DNA from: Firmicutes bacterium CAG:24053_14
GTDB taxonomy: Bacteria > Bacillota > Clostridia > Oscillospirales > Oscillospiraceae
Reading direction: 5' to 3'
Assembly (NCBI GenBank): GCA_001916715.1
Contig: MNSZ01000064.1
Location: forward strand, 1 to 64,000
Length of the DNA stretch: 64,000 nt
The first letter of the stretch is position 1; each line of letters starts with the position of its first letter. Below the pieces are notes generated by a model. The model was not told where the DNA came from, did no database searches, and saw only the letters and a program-made list of their open reading frames with translations. Below are positions 7,942 through 15,871 of this stretch, piece by piece. The translations under genes were made by a program, and so were the position numbers.

Positions 7942-8463
7942 TTATTTGAGCTTTCTTTTTATCTCGTTTGCGCTCAGCACAAGGTCGCCGAAGGCGGCAA
8001 GTCCGAGGCCGGAGAGATAGGAGAGCACTCCGCCGCCGATGAGGATGTAAAAGAACAGAACTAACTTAAAATCATCCCAAAAGCCGTCAGCCAATACAGC
8101 GGAACAAACTGCCAAAATGACCGATGCTATCGTGCCAAATATGAAGATAAACTTTGCAATGACCTTGAGTGTCACTCCGGGATTGGCGTATAAACCGCCG
8201 CCGGAGCGCTCCCTACTTTCGGGAGACGGCGGCGTTTCGGGGTCATCATAAGAATAATCGGTGGGGTCAAGCCCCTCTGCCGCGGCTTTTGCTTCGGCAA
8301 AGCTGCTCGTTGCAAAGAAGCGGCCGTTGGAGTGGCGAACCTGTCCGTTTGTGACAAGCGTGCCAAATTCCTGATTGGATACCTCCTTGAACCATGCGCT
8401 GCCGTCGAATAGTGGAAATTCCGCGGATTTTTCTCTTTTGAGTGAATAGATCCTCTTGCTCAT
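7942..8463 (-). CDS. Hypothetical two-span membrane protein
   Basis: A 173-residue protein with strong ribosome site TAGGAGG seven bases before its ATG at 8463. The N-terminal ~90 residues are soluble and hydrophilic and look like a small GYF-type or SPOR-like beta domain (a pattern such as PLFDGSAWFKEVSNQEFGTL, then GRFFATSSF), though I cannot name it. A proline/serine linker follows, then two membrane segments (about 98-125 and 132-158) and a short basic tail. It diverges from a small HTH regulator across an operator-like palindrome, so that regulator probably controls it. Function unknown. Confidence 0.65.
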   Translation of the reverse strand: MSKRIYSLKREKSAEFPLFDGSAWFKEVSNQEFGTLVTNGQVRHSNGRFFATSSFAEAKAAAEGLDPTDYSYDDPETPPSPESRERSGGGLYANPGVTLKVIAKFIFIFGTIASVILAVCSAVLADGFWDDFKLVLFFYILIGGGVLSYLSGLGLAAFGDLVLSANEIKRKLK

Positions 8464-8490
8464 ACATAATCCTCCTAAAAAATTTTATGA

Positions 8491-8531
8491 TATACCGAAA
8501 TGGGATATTTACAGTATACCATTTCGGTATA
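8491..8531. promoter_or_regulatory. Operator-like palindrome between divergent genes
   Basis: TATACCGAAATGG (8491-8503) and CCATTTCGGTATA (8519-8531) are exact 13-base inverted repeats with centres about 28 bp apart. They lie in the 92-base gap between the membrane protein gene (start 8463) and the HTH gene (start 8556), where both promoters must be. Probably the binding sites of the HTH protein itself. Confidence 0.7.
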
Positions 8532-8555
8532 TTTATGTCAAGAGGAGGGTGCGCA

Positions 8556-8762
8556 ATGAGACTGAAAGCACTGCGCGAAAAGCGCGGAATATCGCAGCTC
8601 AAGCTTGCGATGGATCTTGACATGAATCAGAACAGCATAAGCCGGTACGAGACCGGAGCGCGTGAGGCCGACTACAAGTCGCTCATTAAATTTGCCGATT
8701 ATTTCGATGTCTCCATCGACTATCTCCTCGAGCGAACAGACAATCCCAAAACGAATTTTTAG
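8556..8762 (+). CDS. Small XRE-family (Cro/CI-type) regulator
   Basis: A 68-residue protein consisting of almost nothing but a helix-turn-helix domain: LRLKALREKRGISQ-type start, recognition region QNSISRYETGAREADYKSL, and the family ending DVSIDYLLERTDNP. The ATG at 8556 has an ideal site (AGAGGAGGG). The stop codon TAG (8760-8762) lies inside the terminal repeat of element copy B, so the last residues (KTNF) are probably affected by the insertion. It likely autoregulates and controls the divergent membrane protein gene via the palindromes at 8491-8531. Confidence 0.85.
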   Translation: MRLKALREKRGISQLKLAMDLDMNQNSISRYETGAREADYKSLIKFADYFDVSIDYLLERTDNPKTNF

Positions 8763-8945
8763 AGGCGAACGGACGCTGCTACCGATACGTAGATTGCGGC
8801 AGCCCGGTGTCGGGAGTGCCGACGAAACCGGCATTGCATAGTAGGGGCGAGCATTGCTCGCCCGTTTTTTTATGGTTTCCTCCGTACTATCGATACCGGG
8901 CACGTGCAAAAAATGTATCGGTACAGCCTCAATTCGCCACTAAAA
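8757..8945. mobile_element. MITE-like element, copy B (189 bp)
   Basis: Left end TTTTAGAGGCGAA and right end complementary to TTTTAGTGGCGAATT. Internal CGAGCATTGCTCG palindrome within GGGGCGAGCATTGCTCGCCC is identical to that of copy A. Shorter than copy A, probably by internal deletion. It supplies the stop codon of the HTH gene on its left, and the promoter of typA begins a few bases after its right end. Confidence 0.65.
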
Positions 8946-8949
8946 GCAC

Positions 8950-8978
8950 TTGTAATATGGGAACTTGCGTGGTAAAAT
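8950..8978 (+). promoter_or_regulatory. Sigma-A-like promoter of typA
   Basis: TTGTAA (8950-8955), 17-base spacer, TAAAAT (8973-8978), 39 bases before the typA ATG. It starts five bases after the right end of MITE copy B. Confidence 0.6.
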
Positions 8979-9017
8979 ACATTTTTGTGTTGAATTTTGA
9001 TTAGGAGTTGGGTTTAA

Positions 9018-10838
9018 ATGCAGAAACTCAGAAATATTGCGATAATTGCGCACGTTGACCACGGCAAGACAACGCTTGTCGATGAGATGCTCAAGCAGAG
9101 CGGTGTTTACCGCGAAAATCAGGAGATAGTTGAGCGAGTCATGGACTCGAACGACCTTGAGCGCGAGCGCGGAATCACAATAATGGCAAAGAACACCGCC
9201 GTGCAGTACGGCGATACGAAAATAAACATAGTTGACACGCCGGGACACGCGGACTTCGGCGGCGAGGTCGAGCGTATACTCAAGATGGTAAACGGCGTTA
9301 TCCTGCTTGTTGACGCGGCCGAAGGCCCGATGCCGCAGACGAGATTTGTCCTGTCGCGCGCACTCGAGCTTGGTCACAGAGTCATTGTTGTCGTCAATAA
9401 GATCGACCGTCCCGACCAGCGCATCCACGAGGTCATTGATGAGGTGCTTGAGCTTCTTATGGATCTTGACGCGACCGACGAGCAGCTCGACTCCCCGATG
9501 CTGTTCTGCTCCGGCCGTCAGGGCACTGCAAGCTACTCGCCCGAGGTTCCGGGCACAGACCTCAAGCCCCTGTTCGACACCATCCTCGAGTACATCCCCG
9601 AGCCCGAGCAGGACGTTGACAGCCCGTTCCAGATGCTCGTTTCCAGCGTTGATTATAACGAGTATGTCGGCCGCATTGCCATCGGCCGCATCGAGCGCGG
9701 CATAATAAAGCAGAATCAGGAGATCGAGGTCTGCAACTATCACAATCCCGACGCTGCGCCGATGAAGGCCAAGGCCGTGTCGCTTTATGAGTTTGACGGC
9801 CTGAATAAGGTCCCCGTGACCGAGGCTGCAGCCGGCAATATTATTGCAATGAGCGGTATCGGCGACGTCACCATCGGCGATACCATCTGCGCGAAGGGCT
9901 TTGCCGAGCCTCTGCCGTTTGTCAAGATCTCGGCTCCCACGCTGGAAATGACCTTCTCGGTAAACGACAGTCCCTTTGCCGGCCGCGAGGGCAAGTTTGT
10001 CACATCGCGCCAGATCCACGACAGACTTATCCGCGAAACGCTCAAGGACGTATCCCTGCGAGTGACCGATGTTGACGGCGCAACCGACTCCTTTAACGTC
10101 GCAGGCCGCGGCGAAATGAGCCTGAGCATACTCATCGAAACCATGCGCCGCGAGGGTTATGAGTTCCAGGTCTCGCCTCCGCGCGTGCTGTATAAGGAGA
10201 TAGACGGCGCAACGTGCGAGCCTATCGAGCGCGTTGTTATCGACGTTCCGTCCGACTACATGGGCGCTGTCATGGAAAAGCTCGGCGCTCGCAAGGGCGA
10301 ATTTGTCGAGATGACCCCGATCGGCAGCCGTGTTAAGCTCAGTTACCTCATTCCGTCGCGCGGACTGTTCGGCTATCGCAACGAATTTCTGACCGACACA
10401 AAGGGCGAGGGCATCATGGCCTCCGTCTTTGAAAAATACGAGCCGTACAAGGGCGATATCGCGCGCCGCAACACGGGCTCGCTGATCGCGTTTGAAACCG
10501 GCGAGGCCGTTGCCTACGGCATTTGGAACGCACAGGAGCGCGGCGCGATGTTCATAACGCCGGGCACAAAGGTGTATGCCGGAATGATCGTCGGCGTTTG
10601 CCCGAAGTCCGACGACGTTGCAGTAAACGTCTGCCGCACAAAGCACCTGACGAACACCCGTGCTTCCGGCTCGGACGAGGCTCTGCGCCTCATTCCGCCC
10701 AGACAGATGAGCCTTGAGCAGTGCCTTGAGTTTCTGGCCGATGACGAGCTTCTTGAGGTCACGCCCAAGAACCTGCGTCTGCGCAAGAGCATCCTCGACC
10801 ATGGCCAGCGCATGAAAACCGTAATGAGAAACAGATAA
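9018..10838 (+). CDS. typA: Ribosome-binding GTPase TypA/BipA
   Basis: Translational GTPase that acts on the ribosome during assembly and stress. 606 residues, normal for the family. G-motifs are intact: AHVDHGKTTL (G1, residues 14-23), RERGITI (G2), DTPGHADFGGEVER (G3), NKIDRPD (G4) and a later FCSGRQG (G5-like). EF-G-like domains II, III and V follow, with the BipA-specific C-terminal domain from about residue 480. The ATG follows TAGGAGTTGGGTTTAA. It is monocistronic, with its own promoter and a strong terminator. Confidence 0.95.
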   Translation: MQKLRNIAIIAHVDHGKTTLVDEMLKQSGVYRENQEIVERVMDSNDLERERGITIMAKNTAVQYGDTKINIVDTPGHADFGGEVERILKMVNGVILLVDAAEGPMPQTRFVLSRALELGHRVIVVVNKIDRPDQRIHEVIDEVLELLMDLDATDEQLDSPMLFCSGRQGTASYSPEVPGTDLKPLFDTILEYIPEPEQDVDSPFQMLVSSVDYNEYVGRIAIGRIERGIIKQNQEIEVCNYHNPDAAPMKAKAVSLYEFDGLNKVPVTEAAAGNIIAMSGIGDVTIGDTICAKGFAEPLPFVKISAPTLEMTFSVNDSPFAGREGKFVTSRQIHDRLIRETLKDVSLRVTDVDGATDSFNVAGRGEMSLSILIETMRREGYEFQVSPPRVLYKEIDGATCEPIERVVIDVPSDYMGAVMEKLGARKGEFVEMTPIGSRVKLSYLIPSRGLFGYRNEFLTDTKGEGIMASVFEKYEPYKGDIARRNTGSLIAFETGEAVAYGIWNAQERGAMFITPGTKVYAGMIVGVCPKSDDVAVNVCRTKHLTNTRASGSDEALRLIPPRQMSLEQCLEFLADDELLEVTPKNLRLRKSILDHGQRMKTVMRNR

Positions 10839-10843
10839 AACGG

Positions 10844-10874
10844 CATAAAAGCTCCCATTTTGGGAGCTTTTATG
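10844..10874 (+). terminator. Intrinsic terminator of typA
   Basis: CATAAAAGCTCCCA (10844-10857) pairs with TGGGAGCTTTTATG (10861-10874). The downstream bases contain two TATAAT-like hexamers (around 10875-10890), which may be the -10 of the next gene. Confidence 0.85.
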
Positions 10875-10918
10875 CTATAATTGCTATAATGATCTAAAAA
10901 ACTGCGGAGGTAACAAAT

Positions 10919-11710
10919 ATGAAGCTTGCAATGGCGCAGATGCGCATGACCGACAGCATGGAGGAAAACCTCGGTACCTCGCTTGAAATGTGCGCTCTTG
11001 CGCGCGGAAGCGACCTGCTGTTTTTTCCCGAGATCCAGCTCACGCCGTTCTTTCCGCAGTATGAAAAGCGCGATGTGTCGAAATATGCTCTGACGCCGGA
11101 CAGCGATATGATAGCCCGGCTCAAAGCCGCCGCGCGCGATAACGGCTATTACATGTCGCCGAACGTGTACCTTGAGCTTGACGGCAAAAGATACGACACC
11201 TCGCTGTGGATAGATCCGCAGGGCGAGGTGCTCGACAGTGCGGAAATGGTGCATATCGCGCAGGCCGAGCAGTTTTACGAGCAGGATTATTACACTCCCG
11301 CGCCCGACGGCTTCAAGGTCTTTGACACGCCGTTCGGAAAGGTGGGCATAGTCATATGCTTTGACCGCCACCTGCCCGAGAGCATCCGCACCTGCACCAT
11401 GATGGGCGCGGAGCTTATCATCATCCCGACAGCGAACACCGAGGCCGAGCCTATGGAAATGTTCGAGTGGGAGGTGCGCGTGCAGGCAATGCAGAATCAG
11501 GTGTTCGTTGCAATGTGCAACCGCGTAGGGCTTGAGGGAGATATGGACTTTGCAGGACAGTCGATCGTCGTGCATCCGAGCGGTGATGTCATAGTCAAGG
11601 CGGATAATGCTCAGCAGCTTGTGACCTGCGAGATAGACCTTGCCGAGTCGCGCCTTTGGCGCGACAAAAGGCCGTATATATCGACGCGCCGCCCGGACAT
11701 GTATTTATGA
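10919..11710 (+). CDS. Carbon-nitrogen hydrolase (nitrilase superfamily) with altered catalytic triad
   Basis: A 263-residue member of the nitrilase/N-carbamoylputrescine amidase-like superfamily, which hydrolyses amides or nitriles through a Glu-Lys-Cys triad. Glu38 (LLFFPEIQ) and Cys147 (GIVICFDRHLPES) are in place. The Lys expected two residues before the conserved His (family form RKxH) aligns with Met110 in the segment SAEMVHI. The codon is ATG, not AAG. The fold around it is otherwise well kept. The protein may be inactive as a hydrolase or use another residue. The start ATG follows GCGGAGGTAAC. It is coupled to the next gene by a four-base overlap (ATGA). Confidence 0.8.
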   Translation: MKLAMAQMRMTDSMEENLGTSLEMCALARGSDLLFFPEIQLTPFFPQYEKRDVSKYALTPDSDMIARLKAAARDNGYYMSPNVYLELDGKRYDTSLWIDPQGEVLDSAEMVHIAQAEQFYEQDYYTPAPDGFKVFDTPFGKVGIVICFDRHLPESIRTCTMMGAELIIIPTANTEAEPMEMFEWEVRVQAMQNQVFVAMCNRVGLEGDMDFAGQSIVVHPSGDVIVKADNAQQLVTCEIDLAESRLWRDKRPYISTRRPDMYL

Positions 11711-12132
11711 AAAAGCTTATTGCAAAATTCGCCGACAAAACATTTGTGCGCTTTGTGCTCGTCGGCGTTATCAACACGCTTTTCGGCTCGGCGATAATGT
11801 TCGTCTTTTATAATGTTTTTCACCTGAGCTATTGGCTCAGCTCGGCGTCAAACTACTTTTTCGGCAGCATACTGAGCTATTTTCTCAATAAGTACTACAC
11901 GTTCCGGTATAAAAAGCGCGATTGGAAGGTCGTCGCGCGCTTTGCGGCGAATATTTGCCTGTGCTATCTTGTGTCCTACGGTGTTGCAAAGCCGATCGTA
12001 TCGTCGATTCTGTCGGGCTTTTCCGTTGCCGTCCGCGAAAACGGAGCAATGCTCTGCGGCATGTGCATTTTCGTCGCGCTCAACTACCTCGGCCAGCGCT
12101 TTTTCGCGTTTAAAAATGAAGACGGTAAATAA
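11707..12132 (+). CDS. GtrA-family membrane protein
   Basis: A 141-residue protein with four membrane segments (about 14-34, 42-64, 76-98, 108-130) and the GtrA pattern: FVRFVLVGVINTLFG at the start, NYFFGSILSYFLNKYYTF in the middle, LNYLGQRFFAF at the end. Members move lipid-linked sugars across the membrane or otherwise assist cell-wall polysaccharide assembly. The ATG at 11707 overlaps the stop of the nitrilase homologue, so translation is coupled. The substrate is unknown. A bidirectional hairpin follows. Confidence 0.85.
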   Translation: MKKLIAKFADKTFVRFVLVGVINTLFGSAIMFVFYNVFHLSYWLSSASNYFFGSILSYFLNKYYTFRYKKRDWKVVARFAANICLCYLVSYGVAKPIVSSILSGFSVAVRENGAMLCGMCIFVALNYLGQRFFAFKNEDGK

Positions 12133-12163
12133 AAATTGCGTTCCATATCGGAACGCAATTTTT
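12131..12163. terminator. Bidirectional terminator between convergent genes
   Basis: AAAAATTGCGTTCC (12131-12144), loop ATATC, GGAACGCAATTTTT (12150-12163). It overlaps the stop codon of the minus-strand pseudouridine synthase gene. Confidence 0.85.
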
Positions 12164-12815
12164 ATCTCGGCATTATTGCCGTATCAAACTCCGTCCAGGG
12201 GAAGGCTCTGGGCGGTTTTACTTTAAAGGTCATAAATCTGCCGGTGGCCGGATTGGTAAATCCGATGCTGTATGACCACAGGGCGATATCGCAGCCGTCG
12301 TCTCTGCCGCCGTACTTCCTGTCGCCGACGAGGGGGAGACGGCGGTGAGTAAACTGTGCGCGTATCTGGTGCGTGCGGCCGGTGATGAGGTTTATCTCGA
12401 CCATGCTCAGCTCGCCGTTCGAGCCGAGCAGCCTGTAATCGAGCACGGCCTCCTGCGAGCCGCGGCAGGGCTTGTTCACAACGAAGGTCTTGCGCTGCTC
12501 CTTTGAGCGCAGCAATATATCCTCCATGCGGCCTTTTCGCTCCTGAGGAACGCCGCGCACGACGGCAAGATAGGTCTTTTTGAACTCTCCTGCGCGTATC
12601 TGGCGGCTCAGCTCCGATGCCGTTTCGGGATTCTGCGCAAAGACCATCAGCCCCGACACGACCTGATCGAGCCGGTGCACCGTGCGGATATCCGCATTTT
12701 CGTTTCCGAGCGCCTGCCGCAGAAGCGAGGGCATGCCGCCCGGCTCGTCGGTCGATATAACGCCTGCCGGCTTTATCGCGACTATTATATTGTCATCATA
12801 ATAAATAATGTCCAT
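12162..12815 (-). CDS. RluA-family RNA pseudouridine synthase
   Basis: Converts uridine to pseudouridine in rRNA or tRNA. A 217-residue minimal member without an S4 domain. Catalytic Asp lies in TVHRLDQVVSGLMVFA (HRLD motif at about residues 47-50). Other family blocks are KTYLAVVRG, the ring-stacking Arg/Lys segments, and GRTHQIRAQF. The RNA target cannot be told from sequence. The start ATG at 12815 gives MDIIYYDDNIIVAIKPAGV, the usual opening of the family. The gene is convergent with the GtrA gene. Confidence 0.9.
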   Translation of the reverse strand: MDIIYYDDNIIVAIKPAGVISTDEPGGMPSLLRQALGNENADIRTVHRLDQVVSGLMVFAQNPETASELSRQIRAGEFKKTYLAVVRGVPQERKGRMEDILLRSKEQRKTFVVNKPCRGSQEAVLDYRLLGSNGELSMVEINLITGRTHQIRAQFTHRRLPLVGDRKYGGRDDGCDIALWSYSIGFTNPATGRFMTFKVKPPRAFPWTEFDTAIMPR

Positions 12816-12846
12816 GTCTATACTTTAGCTCAGCGCGACCGATTCG

Positions 12847-13608
12847 TCAAGTGGACTGCTCCTCGGAGTCAAGATAATATCTGCGCAGGCCGACCGTGTG
12901 CCGGCCGTATTCTATCGCCTGCGTCGGGCAGCGGCATATGCAGGCCATGCAGTGGGTGCAGCTATCGCCCCAAACGGGCCTTCCGCCATCGATGCGGATG
13001 TTCTTCGTCGGGCACAAAGCGGCGCACTTTCCGCAGCCGATGCAGGCGTTGCCTGCGCGGAATTTCTTGGCCTTGACAAACATCGGGTAAAACGCGCGGT
13101 TTACGATGCCGCTGCTTACTCTGTCTGCGAGCTTTACCGGCGGCTTTGCAAAGCTTTTGCCGCTTTTTATGTCGGCCGCTATGCTGTCGATCGTGCCGTT
13201 TGCGCGCACGATGATCTCGGCCTCATCCTTCGGCGAGGGGGCTTTGAACATGACGATGTAGTTTTCCGGCATAACGACCTCGGCGCAGCCCTTAAAGACA
13301 AAGCCTTTGCTCCTGCACCATTTTTCAATGTAGCTTCCGGCGTTGCCGATCTCGCTGCCGCAGGTCATGACAAAGTATATATCCCGACTGCCGCGCAGCT
13401 CGGTTTTGTCAAGCCAGTCGCGCACGATGCGCGGAATGCGCCAGGCGTAGGTCGGCGTGACGATGACCCACGGCTTTTGCGATTCAAGCGGCGAGGTGTC
13501 GTTATCGCGCAGCCTTTCAAAAAGATCCGCGGCCTCGTCGCCGATGGCGTTTGCAATGCGCCTTGCAGTATAGGCGCTGTTGCCGGTTCCGGTGTAGTAT
13601 AATATCAT
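12847..13608 (-). CDS. EFR1-type flavodoxin/ferredoxin fusion
   Basis: A 253-residue protein starting at the ATG at 13608 (GCGGAGGAAGAGC upstream). The N-terminal ~150 residues form a flavodoxin-like domain with the phosphate loop YYTGTGNSAYTA. The C-terminal part carries two 4Fe-4S motifs, CIGCGKCAALCP and CTHCMACICRCP. The combination matches the EFR1 family of electron-transfer proteins of anaerobes. It probably shuttles electrons between flavin and iron-sulfur partners; the partner is unknown. It lies between a pseudouridine synthase and rubrerythrin, with a hairpin separating it from rubrerythrin. Confidence 0.88.
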   Translation of the reverse strand: MILYYTGTGNSAYTARRIANAIGDEAADLFERLRDNDTSPLESQKPWVIVTPTYAWRIPRIVRDWLDKTELRGSRDIYFVMTCGSEIGNAGSYIEKWCRSKGFVFKGCAEVVMPENYIVMFKAPSPKDEAEIIVRANGTIDSIAADIKSGKSFAKPPVKLADRVSSGIVNRAFYPMFVKAKKFRAGNACIGCGKCAALCPTKNIRIDGGRPVWGDSCTHCMACICRCPTQAIEYGRHTVGLRRYYLDSEEQST

Positions 13609-13668
13609 AAGCTCTTCCTCCGCTTTATCTATCACGGATATTATACATATCATTTGTATAAAATTCAA

Positions 13669-13694
13669 CCGGCAGGATCGTATGACCCTGCCGG
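13669..13694 (-). terminator. Intrinsic terminator of the rubrerythrin gene
   Basis: CCGGCAGG (13669-13676) pairs with CCTGCCGG (13687-13694). On the minus strand it follows the stop of the gene ending at 13703 and is followed by TTGAATTTTAT. Confidence 0.7.
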
Positions 13695-13702
13695 AAGTTT
13701 TA

Positions 13703-14245
13703 TCAGTAGTTTATTACTCTCAGCTCGAAATAGCTCTGGGGATGCGCGCAGGTCGGGCAGCTTTCGGGAGCCTCGGGACCCTCGTGAATGTGTCCGCAGT
13801 TGCGGCATATCCAGATGACCTTCTCGCGCTTTGCAAAAACGCTGCCGCTGCGCACATTGTCAAGCAGCTTGAGGTAGCGCTCCTCGTGCTCTTTTTCAAT
13901 AGCGCCGACGCTGCGGAAAAGCTGCGCAATATCCGCAAAGCCCTCGGCGTCGGCCTCCTCGGCCATACGCGCGTACATATCCGTCCACTCCTCGTTTTCT
14001 CCGGCTGCCGCCAGAACGAGATTTTCCTCCGTCGAGGGGATCGCGCCGCCGCAAAGAAGCTTGAACCACAGCTTGGCGTGCTCTTTCTCGTTTGCCGCGG
14101 TCTCCTCAAAAATCGCCGCTATCTGCTGATAGCCGTCCTTCTTTGCCTTCGACGCAAAATAGGTGTATTTGTTGCGTGCCATGCTCTCGCCTGCGAATGC
14201 TTCCATAAGATTTTTTTCGGTTTTTGTGCCTTTAAGCTCTGCCAT
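13703..14245 (-). CDS. rbr: Rubrerythrin
   Basis: Non-haem diiron peroxidase that removes hydrogen peroxide in anaerobes, using a rubredoxin-like electron entry. 180 residues. The four-helix domain has Glu20 (FAGESMARNKYTYFA), the ExxH motif Glu53-His56 (NEKEH) and a second pair around EKEHEERY (117-124). The C-terminal rubredoxin domain has Cys147/Cys150 (ICRNCG) and Cys163/Cys166 (CPTCAH). The ATG at 14245 is preceded by AAAGGAGCGG. The gene is monocistronic, divergent from malQ, and typical of oxygen-sensitive Clostridia. Confidence 0.95.
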   Translation of the reverse strand: MAELKGTKTEKNLMEAFAGESMARNKYTYFASKAKKDGYQQIAAIFEETAANEKEHAKLWFKLLCGGAIPSTEENLVLAAAGENEEWTDMYARMAEEADAEGFADIAQLFRSVGAIEKEHEERYLKLLDNVRSGSVFAKREKVIWICRNCGHIHEGPEAPESCPTCAHPQSYFELRVINY

Positions 14246-14324
14246 AATATCCGCTCCTTTGTTTTTTCTTAATTATATCATCCGTGTACCGCGCAAGCTG
14301 TAGAAAACACTACAAAAATACGCC

Positions 14325-14353
14325 TTGATTTTCTTCGGCCATGCGGCTAAAAT
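14325..14353 (+). promoter_or_regulatory. Sigma-A-like promoter of malQ
   Basis: TTGATT (14325-14330), 17-base spacer, TAAAAT (14348-14353), 24 bases before the malQ ATG. Just upstream, TGTAG..CTACA (about 14299-14314) is a short inverted repeat that could be an operator for either divergent gene. Confidence 0.6.
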
Positions 14354-14377
14354 AGCTCTTATCTCAGAGGTGATGAT

Positions 14378-15871
14378 ATGAACACAAAACGAAGCTGCGG
14401 CGTGCTGCTGCCGCTGTTCTCGCTGCCGTCGGAGCACGGCATCGGAACGCTGGGCAAGGCCGCTTATGATTTTATAGATTTTCTCGCCGCCGCAGGGCAG
14501 TCGTGGTGGCAGCTGCTGCCCGTCGGGCCTGCCGGAAGCGGCGATTCGCCGTACAACAGCTTTTCAAGCTTTGCCGGCAATGCGTATTGTATCGATCTCG
14601 ATATGCTCGTGCAGGACGGGCTGCTTACCAAAGCAGAGGTCTCCGCTGTCGATTGGGGCAATGATGAGCAGTCGGTCGCTTACGAAAAGCTGCGCGCTCA
14701 CCGTATGCTTCTTCTGCGCAAGGCGGCGCGGCGCGGCCTTGGAAAGGACGCTGCGGAGTTTGACTCCTTCTGCCGCGATAACGCTTCGTGGCTTTCCGAC
14801 TATGCGCTTTATATGGCGCTCAAGGAGCATTTCGGCGGCGCTTCGTGGACGGAATGGCCGGAGGATATCCGCCTGCACCGAGCGGAGGCCGTGGAAAAAT
14901 ACCGCGCAGAGCTTGCGTCCGACGTGCGCTTTTATTCATATGTTCAGTATCTTTTCTATCGCCAGTGGAACGCTCTGCGCGAGTATGCGCGTAAAAACGG
15001 CGTCGGCATGATCGGCGATATGCCCATATACGTCGCGCTCGACTCGGCCGATGTGTGGTCAAGCCCGGAGTTTTTCCTGCTCGACGAGAAAAACGTTCCC
15101 ATTGAGGTCGCCGGAGTTCCGCCGGACTATTTCAGCGCCGACGGTCAGCTCTGGGGAAATCCGCTGTACGATTGGGACGCCATGCGCCGCGACGGCTACG
15201 GCTGGTGGATACGCCGCGTTGACGGCGCGTCAAAGCTGTATGACATGCTGCGCATTGATCACTTCCGCGCATTTGAAAGCTACTGGGCCGTGCCGCGCGA
15301 TGCCGAAAGCGCAAAGGAAGGGCAGTGGCGGCCGGGACCGGGCATGGATCTTGTCGGCAGGCTCACCGCGTGGTTTAATAACGTCAGCTTTATTGCCGAG
15401 GATCTTGGCTCGCTCACGCCGGAAGTGCATAAAATGCTCGCCGACAGCGGCCTGCCGGGCATGAAGGTGCTCGAATTTGCGTTCGACCCCAATTCGCTCA
15501 GTGACTATCTGCCTCACAGGATAGGCGAAAACAGCATCTGCTATGCCGGAACGCACGACAATAATACTCTGCGCGGCTGGATAGACGAGGAGAGCGCCGA
15601 AACGCTCGCCTTTGCGCGCGAATATCTCGGCATAGGCGAAAATGACGATCTTGCCGCCGCAGTTCTGCGCGCCGGCATGAGGTCGAAAGCGGAGCTTTTC
15701 GTGTTTCAGATGCAGGATGTCCTTGGCCTGGGAGCCGAGGCGCGCATAAACACTCCGGGAACTGTCGGCGGCAACTGGTGCTGGCGCATGAAGCCGGGGC
15801 TGCTCACGCCGCAGCTTGAAAAAAGCCTGCGCCGCATGGCGTATATCTACGGAAGGAGCGACAAGAAATGA
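14378..15871 (+). CDS. malQ: 4-alpha-glucanotransferase (amylomaltase, GH77)
   Basis: Transfers alpha-1,4-glucan segments in maltodextrin and glycogen metabolism. 497 residues, normal length. Family blocks are GIGTLG and WWQLLPVGPAGSGDSPYNS near the N-terminus. The nucleophile region is LRIDHFRAFESYWAVP, the acid/base region FIAEDLGSLTPEV, and the third acid lies in GTHDNNTLRGW. The ATG is preceded by AGAGGTGATGAT. The downstream acetyltransferase gene overlaps its stop by four bases, so they form a two-gene operon. Confidence 0.95.
   Translation: MNTKRSCGVLLPLFSLPSEHGIGTLGKAAYDFIDFLAAAGQSWWQLLPVGPAGSGDSPYNSFSSFAGNAYCIDLDMLVQDGLLTKAEVSAVDWGNDEQSVAYEKLRAHRMLLLRKAARRGLGKDAAEFDSFCRDNASWLSDYALYMALKEHFGGASWTEWPEDIRLHRAEAVEKYRAELASDVRFYSYVQYLFYRQWNALREYARKNGVGMIGDMPIYVALDSADVWSSPEFFLLDEKNVPIEVAGVPPDYFSADGQLWGNPLYDWDAMRRDGYGWWIRRVDGASKLYDMLRIDHFRAFESYWAVPRDAESAKEGQWRPGPGMDLVGRLTAWFNNVSFIAEDLGSLTPEVHKMLADSGLPGMKVLEFAFDPNSLSDYLPHRIGENSICYAGTHDNNTLRGWIDEESAETLAFAREYLGIGENDDLAAAVLRAGMRSKAELFVFQMQDVLGLGAEARINTPGTVGGNWCWRMKPGLLTPQLEKSLRRMAYIYGRSDKK

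Noticed and set aside
8940..10802. Long minus-strand frame (620 codons) opposite typA
   Set aside because: It is the complement of a well-matched BipA/TypA gene. GC-rich codon bias leaves antisense frames open. The amino-acid composition is His/Ala/Arg/Leu-rich without a motif.
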